From positions 2,294,001 through 2,358,000 of the forward strand of contig JAGVRJ010000003.1 of assembly GCA_019059635.1 (NCBI GenBank): DNA of 64,000 bases, given 5' to 3'. The position numbers and the translations under genes were made by a program. This document shows positions 1 through 10,213 of this stretch, piece after piece. Under the pieces are notes generated by a model. It did no database searches. It was given only the letters and a program-made list of their open reading frames with translations, and had not been told where the DNA came from. The DNA is from Proales similis (lineage: Eukaryota; Rotifera; Eurotatoria; Ploima; Proalidae). Numbering within the stretch: the stretch's first letter is position 1; each line of letters begins with the position of its first letter.

Positions 1-957
1 CATTGGATAGCCGCCTTTGGAAGACAAATAGCAGACAAACGATTCAAGGTCGTAGACTCGATCGGTCAAATCCTCGGGCCCGCATCTGGCGCCGTTCTCG
101 TCGCGCAGGAAGGACAGTCCGAACTGCACCGCTTCCAAGTTCTTGTCCATACAGAATATGGGCGCGAAATTTCTATTCTCTTTGCGCGGCCGCACGAATT
201 CGTATATTTCGGCGTAAATCTGCGGATATTGCTTATAATCGTGATTGCTCAAGCCCTCGGGCGGAATGTGATGCTCGTCTCTGTAAGCGTCCATGCATTG
301 ACTGCGATAGCCGATCGGAATCTTGTTCGGTAAAATCATGGCGTGATACTCTCTGCTTATGCCTGACACAAGACTGTACTCGACCAGGCCGACCTCGGCC
401 AGCACAAAGTACGGATTGTAGTTTCGATCCGGCATTGCATTTATGCTGCACTTGCCGAATGTTACAAAGCTGATGAAATACCAGGACTGGCTCTTGATAA
501 AGTCAATCTGCTCCTCTGGTCGGGCCAGTCGTTGCACTTCTCTCTGAATGAATTCGATTGTGACCGGTCTTGTTTTAGCCGTTGACACAACGCTCAATTG
601 AGCTGCTCGTGGTGCAAACGCGCTTCCAAGCAGCAAAACTGTTCATTAAAACCATCAATCTGCCCTCATCTCAAATGCTTGAGTTGGCGAGCACTCGGTA
701 GAGACTTACCGTTCGGTTGCTTGTTGCCGCGCTTCCATTCATCAAACTGCGCTTGAAACGGCTCCTTCTCCTGAATGGACATTGACTGCCACCTAAATTT
801 TGCCCGAATAGAGCCGAGCGATTCGACCGAATCGAATGAGCAGGGCTTGCCTTGCATAAACATTTTCAATTGCTTCTTTGATCGAGCTGTAGCCACTGGG
901 ACCGACAAACTGCTTGGCGTAAAAGTAAAACGGACTCCTCTGCGCTTTTTTGGGCAT
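1..957 (-). CDS. mael: Maelstrom, piRNA-pathway HMG-box protein (partial, 3' end off window)
   Basis: Maelstrom acts in germline transposon silencing by the piRNA pathway, at the transcriptional step and in the perinuclear nuage. Exons read 957-851, 792-710 and 638-1. The start MPKKAQRSPFYFYAKQF begins the N-terminal HMG box, which continues across the first intron to WQSMSIQEKEPF. After a short linker the third exon carries the RNase H-like Maelstrom domain, with FVLAEVGLVEYSLVSGISREYH, HHIPPEG and later FVRPRKENRNFAP. The reading frame is still open at base 1, so the C-terminal part with the remaining Cys/His residues is missing. The first intron (850-793, 58 bp) appears to be GC-AG; the second (709-639) is GT-AG. 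The gene is divergent from VMP1 with about 490 bp between the starts. The family call rests on both domains being in the right order. Confidence 0.9.
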
Positions 958-1448
958 ATCCTGTCCTGCTGCTAGTTCTACTACTGCTCCTATCCTCGTC
1001 ACGTTACTCTATCTAAATGTCATGCGAGCGAGAGACTTTATTCTGGCTGAAAATAGCAAAAAAGGGAGAAACCGAGAGAGAGAGGTTAAACGCGCGTGTT
1101 TTAAAAAAAAAAAACTATGCGGCCAATCGGTGTCAGTAAATCATGAAGAGAATTTAAAAAAAAAAAACAGAAATGTGATTGCAGGGAGAGACAGAAGCAC
1201 GAGCAGCTTAAGACAAAAATAGTGTGAAATGCAAATAAAATGCAAAAGTCAGAGTTGAGAGCTTTAGAATTTCGAATTTTAATCGAGAATTAACATAATT
1301 ATTCGATTACCGCTTCGCTCGTACAAAGAGGCGCGCACGACAACAAAACACACCACCAGAGAGCGTTGTTATAGTTGGCTTTTTGTCCAGTTCATAGTCT
1401 GATTTCAGTCTATTTTCGTTTAGCCAGAGGTAAGGAAGGTTTGGGATC
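958..1448. promoter_or_regulatory. Divergent intergenic region between maelstrom and VMP1
   Basis: About 490 bp lie between the two divergent start codons. It holds A-rich runs near 1103 and 1157 and a short GA tract near 1072-1085. A promoter role is inferred from position only; no TATA box or initiator was identified. Confidence 0.35.
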
Positions 1449-2696
1449 ATGGGATCAGCAAGCAAGAGCGCGTCGACTCGTACACGAGCCGCCAAGAAGA
1501 CCACCAAGCCAAGAGGCAAAGTGAACGTCAACTTTGACAAAGAGGAGATGGAGAATCTGGTCATCTGGCGTCGGCCCATTCAGACCGTCTACTTTTTTTT
1601 GCGCGAGTCTGTCGATCTATTGATTGATTACGTCGGAAAACTGCTGGCCAACAAGGCTCTCATGCTATTCATTGTGATAGTGAGCGCTTTGGTCACGATC
1701 GGATTCAACGTGGAAGGCGCTCATCTGCCGGTGATGCTCTACCTTCGCAAAAAGGCGCTCTGGTCTCTTTACTGGGTCGGCCTAGGAGTTGCGTCTTCGA
1801 TTGGACTTGGCACTGGTCTTCACACATTCTTGCTCTATCTCGGACCTTTCATCGCCCAAGTGACACTGGCCGCCTATGAATGCAATTCACTCAAATTTCC
1901 CGAGCCACCCTATCCAGACGAGATCATTTGCCCGAATGCGACAAGCAACGCGCTGCAAGCAGCCAGCATCTCAATTTTGTCGATCATGTCAAAGGTGCGA
2001 CTCGAATCGTTCATGTGGGGCGCAGGCACTGCACTCGGCGAGCTGCCTCCGTACTTCATGGCCAGAGCGGCGGCCGTATCTGGTCGCCACGATGAAGACG
2101 ACGAAGATATCGCCGAGTTCGAGCGATTGCTCGAGTCGGAGAAAAGCAACGGAAAACAGCTGTCGATGGCGGACAAAATGCGACTGGCTGTTTTCAAACT
2201 CATCAAGCGAGTCGGTTTCATGGGCATTCTGCTCTGCGCCTCGATTCCGAATCCTCTGTTTGACCTGGCCGGCATCACTTGCGGCCATTTCATGGTGAAA
2301 TTTTGGACATTTTTCGGCGCCACTCTGATCGGCAAGGCGATAATCAAGATGCATCTTCAAAAGCTATTTGTCATATTCCTATTCAGTCAACATCACTTGG
2401 ACAATTTGTTCGATCTGCTCTCAGGCATGCCTTACATGGGCAGCAAAGTGAAACCTCTATTCGAAGAGTGGCTTCAAAAAGAAAAGCAAAAGCTGCATCG
2501 GCCCAAGTCAGATTCGGCCGCTCAGCATCCGTCCGCAGGTGCCAGTGACAGCCTCCTTTCCTGGCTGCTCAACAAAATCGTTCTGTTGATGATTCTGTTC
2601 TTTGTTGTTTCAATTGTCAACTCGTTAGCACAACGCCGTTACAAACGTCTTAACTCGTCACCGTCATCGTCGAAAGCTGATAAAAAGAGCGACTAA
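1449..2696 (+). CDS. VMP1: VMP1/EPG-3, ER scramblase for autophagosome formation
   Basis: VMP1 is a multi-pass ER membrane protein with lipid scramblase activity, needed for autophagosome formation and for ER contact turnover. The gene is one uninterrupted exon of 415 codons, close to the human length. Family hallmarks are the N-terminal block EEMENLVIWRRPIQT, several hydrophobic segments, the conserved stretch GLGVASSIGLGTGLHTFLLYLGP broken here as GLGVASSIGLGTG and HTFLLYLGPFIAQVTLAAYE, and the VTT-domain block SFMWGAGTALGELPPYF. An acidic insert DEDDEDIAEFERLLE follows, then PNPLFDLAGITCGHF. The protein ends KKSD, a canonical KKXX dilysine ER-retrieval signal, which fits ER residence. A poly(A) signal AATAAA lies at 2795-2800. 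A second ATG-rich frame inside the gene is a shadow. Confidence 0.95.
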   Translation: MGSASKSASTRTRAAKKTTKPRGKVNVNFDKEEMENLVIWRRPIQTVYFFLRESVDLLIDYVGKLLANKALMLFIVIVSALVTIGFNVEGAHLPVMLYLRKKALWSLYWVGLGVASSIGLGTGLHTFLLYLGPFIAQVTLAAYECNSLKFPEPPYPDEIICPNATSNALQAASISILSIMSKVRLESFMWGAGTALGELPPYFMARAAAVSGRHDEDDEDIAEFERLLESEKSNGKQLSMADKMRLAVFKLIKRVGFMGILLCASIPNPLFDLAGITCGHFMVKFWTFFGATLIGKAIIKMHLQKLFVIFLFSQHHLDNLFDLLSGMPYMGSKVKPLFEEWLQKEKQKLHRPKSDSAAQHPSAGASDSLLSWLLNKIVLLMILFFVVSIVNSLAQRRYKRLNSSPSSSKADKKSD

Positions 2697-3188
2697 TGCC
2701 TCTTCCGATTTTGCTGAGGAAAACCTTCTCTTGCTTTATATAATTCTCCTTGATTTCATATACGGCTTTTGGCTTGTCTTGTTCTCAAAATGCTAATAAA
2801 TAGACAAAAGTGCACTCGCGCTGCTCGCCGGGCTTCGACTTATTAGCAAGACGAATGAATCTCTTCGGTCTTGAATTTATTGATGTTGGCGGCATTTCCT
2901 CTCCTTCGCCTGGCTTCGTTCGTGGTGAATACGAAAAGCGACGACGAGGACGCCTACGACCAGAGCACAAGCAATCTCAAGCAGCTCAGGCTTGATTGCA
3001 TTCAAATTAGAGGCGACCGTCTAATCAAGCGAGTAAGGGCATTCAATTAGCACGCTCTTTGGAACAAGTGCCGACTAATCAAATCGATTCCGATCCGAAC
3101 TCGATTCTTCTTTTTGCATATCTTTCATTAGTTTCTGGTCGACCAGTGTTCTAACCAGCGAGTTCCTCATCTTGTGAAAATTTCGCAA
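2697..3188. other. Intergenic region, VMP1 3' UTR and channel 5' region
   Basis: Contains the VMP1 poly(A) signal at 2795. A 61-codon frame at 2810-2995 has no domain, signal peptide or compatible splice sites and is not called as a gene. Nothing else was recognised. Confidence 0.4.
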
Positions 3189-5042
3189 ATGCAGCCTCCT
3201 CGCTCCTCGTTCTACTGCCGATGTTTAAGTCTCTTTCTGGCCGTTGCCTTCTTCACTTGTTGGGCCAGCGCCTCGAACCACACATTCAATGCCAAGTCAA
3301 ACGCGATTGTTCAACGCAACGCAACCGGCTGGCTCAACATTCTGCTGAAGAACTACAACAAAAATATTCGCCCGAATCATGGTAACGGACAAAACGACGA
3401 AGAAAAAGAGTCAAACTAAAGCTCTTGTTGAAAAGGCGGCAATGCGACTCGAGTGAAAATAGACTTTTACGTTCGAAGCATGAGTCAAATAACTGAGCTC
3501 AAGATGGAGTACACATTCAACTGCTACTTTCGCCAGAGCTGGGTTGACGAGCGACTTGCGTACCGTAATGGGCCGGCGATGTTGATTGTCAACTTCAAAG
3601 TGTTCGAACGCCTCTGGAAGCCGTTCACTTTCCTGCCCAATTCCAACAAAGTGGAGGTAAGACAGCTGGCCGCTCATCTCGCTTGGCCATTCCTCATGCG
3701 AGCGCTCCTCCTCCTCCCCCTCGAAGGTGCACAAAGTTCCGAGTCAGAACAAGTTCTTCAGAATTTACCCGGACGGCCGCATTCTCTACTCGACAAGGTT
3801 CGCCAGTTTGCTTCTCTCCGCTTGCTGTGTCTATTCATGCGATTGAACAGAATCACTCTGACCGCCAAATGCGCCATGAATCTCCAGAGCTATCCGATCG
3901 ACGTGCAAAAATGCCCGATCGAAGTGAGCTCTTGTAAGCTCTTTTACAACTGCGTTTCCGGCAGAAAATCAAACATTTGAATTTTAAGTCATTTACAACC
4001 GAGACGAGGTAATCTACGAGTGGAACAAGCGATGGAAAGATCTCGGCATTGAAGTGTCGCCCCAGATTCAATTGGCCCACTTTGAATTGGTCGGCACCGA
4101 ACAAGAAGAGGGCGAATTCCATTACCTGGGACGTAAGTAAACCTCGTTAATGCTCCAATCGAGCCTTGAAAATCTCTACACCGGCACCGCAAGAGGTGCA
4201 TTCAAAGCTCACTGGCTACTTCATACTCAAACGTGAGCTTCGCTACTTTGTGCTTCAGATCTACTTGCCCTGCGTTCTGATCGTTCTGCTCTCGTCAATC
4301 GGCTTCTTTTTCGACCGAGATGACACAGCCGATCGCGTCTCAATCTGTAAGTATTTGTTTCTGAAGCTTCAAACTGACGCGGCCGTACAAACAGAAAGCT
4401 TTAGCGGTGACAGCAATCCTCACACTGGTTCTGTTGATAATCGAGAACAAAATCGATTTTCCCAAAACGGCCTATCCGACTGCACTTGACCTTTATCTAA
4501 ATTCCTGCTTCCTCTTCATATTCGTCTCCGTGATCGAGTTCGCCATCGTGCACTACTACAGCCGAATCCTGCACGATCAAGACCAATTCATTCTGTTTCG
4601 TTTAATTGCCCTCAACCGACGACTGAGGGGCCAACTGCTCAGGTGTTCAGACTCGAAGCAAATTCAAAAGCTGATCGATCACTCAATCTACTCGTGCAGC
4701 GATCCGATCGATTATGTCAACACTCTCAAGCTGAAGCATATTCTCCTGCTCGAGAAGTACATCAGCGAGCGTCAGGATTCCGACTCGTTGAGTAGAACGA
4801 GCTTGAAACGGCTCAAACGCAAGGGCTCGTCAATATCATCGCCAGTGCGCAAAATTCTTCGTCACTTTTCGTCGTCTGGTGAAGGAACGGCAGCAAAGGT
4901 CCGAGAAGATCCGTTCAAACAGGAGCTAGAGTTCTACGACCTCATCAGCTGGATAGACCGTCTCACCCGCTTCGTCTATCCGTTCTGCTTTGTCTCGTTC
5001 AATGTGTTCTATTGGCTATTTTACTTGTGGCAGCGCGATTGA
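3189..5042 (+). CDS. Cys-loop ligand-gated ion channel subunit with altered pore motif
   Basis: A pentameric ligand-gated channel subunit of the GABA/glycine/GluCl-like group, acting at the plasma membrane. Exons 3189-3381, 3436-3656, 3727-3797, 3851-3933, 3989-4132, 4194-4346 and 4405-5042 join in phase to 500 residues. An earlier in-frame GTG at 3174 is not used; 3189 is the first ATG and starts a signal peptide. The extracellular part has KNIRPNHGGNATRVKIDFYV, then WKPFTFLPNSNKVEVHK and a Cys-loop C-x13-C (CAMNLQSYPIDVQKC). M1 is YFVLQIYLPCVLIVLLSSIG, M2 follows DDTADRVSISVTAILTLVLL, M3 follows, and after a basic M3-M4 loop M4 lies next to the C-terminus. The usual Pro-Ala-Arg before M2 reads Ala-Asp-Arg. 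Ligand is not predictable. AATAAA occurs just after the stop at 5045. Confidence 0.88.
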
Positions 5043-5298
5043 ACAATAAATTCTCAATCTGCCTCTCGTTCTTGCTCTCACACTCTTGATCTCAAGCTCT
5101 TTGAGCTCAAATGAAAAGATAGAAATGCAATTGTGTGAGCTTGTGTGCTCAATTCAAGTTTGCCGTGTTTTTGTAACAGGCAAATTAGAATTTGTTTTTA
5201 TTTCTTTTGGTTTTAAATTCTGCATTTCTGTTTCTCTAATCTTGCTTCGGTTCGTTTAAATCCGGCAATTTGAATTCAAAGTCGGCAATCCGAAAGCG

Positions 5299-8182
5299 AT
5301 GAGCGTAGAATCGGTCTATATCAGCGCCGCGTGCAACCAGTGTCCCAACAGCCTCGACTGGGCAGGACCAGAGAATCGAATAATTTACGGTCTGTGCAAC
5401 TCGGTGGCCGTCCTGTCAGATCAGGCACCGTTTCAGATAAAGGCCACTTTCGCCGAGCATTCTGACCGAGTCAATTGCGTGCGATGGATTCGCGATTTGA
5501 CGGGCAAACCTTCAACTGACCAACATCGACCAGCCGAGTTTGTCTCTGGCTCCCGGGATAAACACATAAACGTCTGGCGCGGCCGACTCGAGCAGGTATT
5601 GCCCTTTGGCTCAGGCGTTTTCATTTTTGAAAAATTCAAACAACATGGCCAAAGTATTCAGTGCTGCAGCGCATCAGCGGCCACACGGACAGTGTCAATG
5701 TGCTGGACGCCATCTACCATAGTCCCGAGCCGGACAACGTTCAAACGTTCATAGCGAGCGCGTCCGTTGACTCGACCGTTCGAATCTGGATTCGATCGGG
5801 CTCTGATCGGCTGGACGGCTCGTTTGAGTTGGATCACACGAATTACTGTAAGCAAAGAGGCTTCGCTTCGGCCGTTCGACTTCACCTGCTGCCAAACAGC
5901 AAGACCCCGCTGCTGCTTGTCGGCTACGATTCGCATCGAATTGAGCTAATGGCCCGGCTGGATGACAGAAAATGGCTGCATTTGAACACGCTGCTCGGCC
6001 ATGAGAATTGGATTCGCGGACTGGACGTTTGCAACGTGAATGCGAACGAGCTGCTGATCGCAAGCAGCTCACAGGACAATTATGTTCGTCTTTGGCGTGT
6101 GGCCAGCTCGCTGGTCGACTCCAAGAGCGGCGTTCAAAACGCTTCGCTCGTTCTGGACGAAGAGCATTTGGACGAGCAAAGTCTTGCTGGGAGCGGAGAC
6201 TCTCAAAATGATCGAAAAGAAAACGATGACGACGACGAAGAAGATGAAGAGCAACTGGCCAAGCCGAGTGATGAGCTCCAGCTCAAGAGCACCGTGTTTT
6301 GCATCAAATCGCGAGGCCAGGCGCAAAGCGTGCGCTACACTGTCGGCCTCGAGAGTGTTCTGTACGGCCACGAAGACTGGGTCTACTCGGCCAAATTTCA
6401 TCCAAAGCTTCCTGACGGCGAGCAGCCACTCCTGCTCATGTCGGCGTCAATGGACCGGTCGGTTGTTATTTGGAAGTATGACAACCGGAATGGACTCTGG
6501 CTTGACGTGGCTCGAGTCGGAGACGTCGGCGGAAACACTCTGGGCTTCTACGGCGCGTCTTTCGACAAGACCGGCGCTTATGTGGTCGCGCACGGACATC
6601 AAGGAGCTCTGCACTTGTGGAAAAGGATCAGCGACGAAGAGATGTGCGCGTCTACCATCAACGGCGGCCATTTCGACTTGGCCGAAGACCTGAGCTGGGC
6701 TCCCGGCCAGAACTATTTCATCTCAGTGTCCAAAGATCAGACGGCGCGCTTTCACGGCAAATGGCAGCGCAACGGCCAAAGCAGTTGGCATGAGCTCGGT
6801 CGGCCTCAAATCCACGGCTACGACTTGATCACCATCGATCTGATTGACAACATAAGTTATGTGAGCGGCGCTGACGAAAAGCTCATGAGGGTGTTCAGAG
6901 CACCGAGAGCCTTTCTGACCAACGTTGCTCGTCTGAGCGCGGATCAAAGTCTTGAAAAGGAGCTCAAGGTTGTTTATGGTCAAAATTGACCATCTCTCTG
7001 CCAGTTCTTAACTTGTCGTTGTCCCAAGGCGAATGAGAATCTGGCGCAAGGAGCCAGCGTGCCAGCCCTGGGTCTCTCCAACAAGGCAGTGTTTGAGAAC
7101 GAGTCTCAAGCACCGGCAGGCGCAGAAAAGGTCTCGCTGGCCGACGAACTCTACAAAGAGGTCTATTTCGATCGAGTTGAGCTCACAGGTTAGGCGACTT
7201 TCCAAGTCACTGGCCACGTGTTAGATAAACGCTTTTTTTTCCATTCGCCAGAGCCGCCTACTGAAGAGCATCTGCTACAAAATACGCTGTGGCCAGAAAT
7301 GCAAAAGCTGTATGGACACGGCAATGAGCTGTTCGCGTTGGCCGTTGATCGCAGCAGACGAACTATCGCATCCGCTTGCAAAGCGAGCAAGGCCGAGCTG
7401 GCCACAGTCTTGATTTGGCGCGAGCAGACCAACAGTTCGGGAAGCTTGTTCAAGCAAACGCAATCGCTGAGCGGGCATGAACTGACCGTCGTGCAGCTGC
7501 GCTTCTCGCACAACGGCAACTACTTGCTGAGCGTCTCACGCGACCGTTCTTGGAAGCTTTTCAAATTGAACGCCCAAAACGACCAGTTCAGTTTGGTGTG
7601 CGGCCTCGGCACTAGAAATCCGTTTCATACTCGAATCGTTTGGACTTGTGACTGGACGCATGACGATCGATACTTCATTACTGGCTCTCGGGACAAGAAG
7701 GTGTTTATCTGGAACTGCGATCAAGTTCAAATCCAAGTCGGACCGGCAAAGAGCCAAAGCGGAGAGGTCTGCTCGCTTGATCTGCCCGACTCGGTTACAG
7801 CAGTTGCTTTCGCACCCTGCTTCTACTCGAGCGAAACGTAAGCAAATTCAACGACAGTCTCGATGTACTACCTCTCTGAACTAAACCTGTGCATCAGCTA
7901 TTTGATCGCCATCGGACTCGACAATGGATCGATCCAGCTCTGGCTTTGGAGTTTGAACACCAACTTTAGTAAACTAGCCGACGTTGAAAAAAGGTTAGCA
8001 AACCGATTCACTCGGACTGATTGGCTGATTTATGTGAATTTGCAAAAAAAATTTAAAGACACGCGCCTCACTTGACAGTGAAGCGATTGGTATTCAAGCC
8101 GATTGAGAACGAGAGCAGGAGTGAGCTACTGCTGGCCGCTGCTTCGCACGACTGTTCGATTCGTTTATATCGAATTGAATAA
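5299..8182 (+). CDS. ELP2: Elongator complex subunit 2 (WD40 protein)
   Basis: ELP2 is the double beta-propeller WD40 subunit of Elongator, which modifies wobble uridines of tRNA. Exons 5299-5595, 5655-6968, 7029-7188, 7252-7837, 7898-7993 and 8059-8182 join in phase to 858 residues (human about 826). Landmarks match ELP2 along the whole length: EHSDRVNCVRWI near the N-terminus, VYGLESVLYGHEDWVYSA-type repeats in the middle, GASVPALGLSNKAVFEN, then EPPTEEHLLQNTLWPEMQKL, IASACKASKAE, SRDRSWKLFK, GSRDKKVFIWN and the terminal ASHDCSIRLYRIE. The fourth-to-sixth repeat region carries a species-specific acidic insert DDDDEEDEEQ around 6215-6255. A poly(A) signal sits at 8192. Introns are 59-65 bp. 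Confidence 0.95.
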
Positions 8183-8370
8183 TCTGAATGAAATAAATGC
8201 GAGAAAAAAAAGTCGCGACAAACGGTGACGAAAAAACTTGAATAAAAATGAGAAAAGAAAAAATAGAGAGCGAATTTGATCAAGGACGATCTAATCGAAT
8301 GGTTGTCGTCGTTCTGTTTGATTCAAGTTGTTAAAAAAAAATAATCGAGAAAAAGGAGTGTTTCTGCTGA

Positions 8371-8409
8371 ATGCTGAAGGCATGCCGTGCAAATATCCAT
8401 CGCTTGTGA
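8371..8409 (+). promoter_or_regulatory. Short upstream ORF overlapping the Apollo start
   Basis: ATG at 8371 opens a 12-codon frame ending at TGA 8407-8409. It is out of frame with, and overlaps, the Apollo ATG at 8382. If the transcript includes it, it would lower initiation at 8382. This is read directly; the effect is inference. Confidence 0.4.
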
Positions 8410-10175
8410 TTGAGAACACGACAATCGCAGTCGACTTTTGGCCGTCCAAAGGATACCCGCATCTGACGCACTTTTTCCTTACACACGCGCACGCAGATCA
8501 CGCTCAGGATTTAGGAGCTGAGTGGAGCAGAGCGCAGATTTACTGCTCCAAAGTGACCAAGCAGTTGATCGTTGACTTGTACAAAGTGAACGAGTCGATG
8601 ATCACCGAGCTGGCACTCGATCAGACACACGTGCTTCAATTGGACGACAATGAAACGTTCAATGTCACCCTGATCGACGCGAATCATTGCGCTGGCGCGG
8701 TCATGTTTTTATTCGAAGGCTATTTCGGCCGCATATTGGCCACTGGCGACTTTCGCTTCACGCCCACCATGTTCAATGTGGTCTCGCTGTCCAACGTGGA
8801 CACGTGCTACATAGACAACACATACTTTCACTCGACATTCGCGTCTTTTCCGAGTCGCGACGAAGCCATCGACGAAATATTAACGTTCATTGCTCTAAAG
8901 CGGAGTGCGGAGACACTGTTCAGAATTCAAATGAACAAACTGGGCAAAGAAGTGCTGCTGGTCAAATTGTTTGAATACTTTAAAGCGCCAGTGCTTGTCT
9001 CGCCCGAGAGATACAATCGGCTGGTAAAAATATTCAAGATGAATGCGAACGCGTTTTGCACCACACCGGAGCCGTCCACGTTCATGTTTGTGGACACTTA
9101 TCATTTAGAGCCGGAGCAAATAGACGCGAGCTGGATAGAGAAGCATGTGATCACCATATGGCCGTCTCCGTTGAACATGACGCCCAAAATGCTGGCCATG
9201 TCACGAGGAGAACGGCTGGAGACCTACGACCGTCTGTTTATCACTGAATTTCAATTTCCCTATTCGAACCACAGCTCGCACAAGGAGCTCACCGAGTTCG
9301 TTCGTCTGCTAAGGCCAAAGAAGCTGATACCGATTGTGCGTCAAACTCTGCCTCGGGGCCAAGATCCCACCGATTTAAGGGATTTGAACGTGTTTTTGAA
9401 CGACGAGCCGCTAGTCGACGGCCATGACAAGTACAGACTTTTACTATCCTCCGGAACGAGTGTGGGGCCAGGAGCGGTCATGAATAAGCTGCCACTGGGC
9501 GTGAGCAACGGCTCGAGCGTCAAAAGGAAAAATTCGATGGAGCCGAGACGAGCAAGGCGCACTATGCCCAAACGTCAGATTGAGTACGAAACGCCGGAGA
9601 AGACAAATAGACGAAAGAGTGAGAACGACTCAAACTGGCAAAAGATAAGCGACCAAGTGTTCCTCACAAATCTGAATGAAGATGAGTCAATGCTTGATGA
9701 ACAAGCAGAGCCAGAGGAGCTCATTCGGGAAGAAGCAGAACAAGACGGGCCGATTCTAGACAGGGCAGAGCAATCGGTCGCAGAACAGAACCACGTGGAT
9801 GTGAGCGCTCATGAAATTCAGGTGGACAAGGCGTTGGCTCAGGCGAACAAAACGCCGGACGTCAATCAAAGTCGAGGCGAGGAGTCGTTGGACTTGAACG
9901 ATTTTACATTCAGCTCGAGGCATTGTCGTTCGGTTCTATTGGAGTACACGCTGAGAGACAAAGGACTGAAAGAAGCAGCGTCGTCGAGCGCCCAGATTAC
10001 GGAGCAGCCAAACAATAAAGAAAACCACGACGAAGAGGAGCCAGACGATCGAGCAGAGAACGAGCGCATTCTAACTAAAACGCGCTCACTTTTGGACAAG
10101 TGGGGTTTCGGTGGCGTTCGCGACTCAATAGTTCGCGACGTGCTTGACCGTCTAACCAACTCATTGGAATACTAA
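8382..10175 (+). CDS. DCLRE1B: Apollo/SNM1B 5' exonuclease (metallo-beta-lactamase, beta-CASP)
   Basis: Apollo is a 5'-3' DNA exonuclease of the SNM1 family, used at telomere ends and in crosslink repair. One exon encodes 597 residues from ATG 8382; the frame continues upstream only with a TTG, so 8382 is chosen. The N-terminus matches Apollo rather than SNM1A or Artemis: NTTIAVDFWPSKGYPHLTHFF, then metal motif HAHADH at residues 35-40, DANHCAGAVMFLFEGYFG, ILATGDFRFTP and LDNTYFH-like DNTYFH. The beta-CASP part has LGKEVLLVKLFEYF and LVSPERYNRL. The conserved C-terminal block reads PYSNHSSH, with Asn where the family normally has Asp (YSDHSS). The last 220 residues are acidic, low complexity and unlike the vertebrate tail. 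No clear TRF2-binding YxLxP element is visible. Confidence 0.9.
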   Translation: MPCKYPSLVIENTTIAVDFWPSKGYPHLTHFFLTHAHADHAQDLGAEWSRAQIYCSKVTKQLIVDLYKVNESMITELALDQTHVLQLDDNETFNVTLIDANHCAGAVMFLFEGYFGRILATGDFRFTPTMFNVVSLSNVDTCYIDNTYFHSTFASFPSRDEAIDEILTFIALKRSAETLFRIQMNKLGKEVLLVKLFEYFKAPVLVSPERYNRLVKIFKMNANAFCTTPEPSTFMFVDTYHLEPEQIDASWIEKHVITIWPSPLNMTPKMLAMSRGERLETYDRLFITEFQFPYSNHSSHKELTEFVRLLRPKKLIPIVRQTLPRGQDPTDLRDLNVFLNDEPLVDGHDKYRLLLSSGTSVGPGAVMNKLPLGVSNGSSVKRKNSMEPRRARRTMPKRQIEYETPEKTNRRKSENDSNWQKISDQVFLTNLNEDESMLDEQAEPEELIREEAEQDGPILDRAEQSVAEQNHVDVSAHEIQVDKALAQANKTPDVNQSRGEESLDLNDFTFSSRHCRSVLLEYTLRDKGLKEAASSSAQITEQPNNKENHDEEEPDDRAENERILTKTRSLLDKWGFGGVRDSIVRDVLDRLTNSLEY

Positions 10176-10194
10176 TTCGATTTTCAATATTTTT

Positions 10195-10213
10195 CTCTCT
10201 CTCTCTCTCTCTC
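10195..10213. repeat. (CT)n microsatellite
   Basis: Uninterrupted CT run just after the Apollo stop codon. Confidence 0.9.

Noticed and set aside
2810-2995. 61-codon frame between VMP1 and the channel gene, also open on the minus strand
   Set aside because: Lies around the VMP1 poly(A) signal, no domain or signal peptide.
9866-10159. 97-codon antisense frame in Apollo
   Set aside because: Shadow of the real coding strand; Ser-rich by complement of the acidic sense tail.
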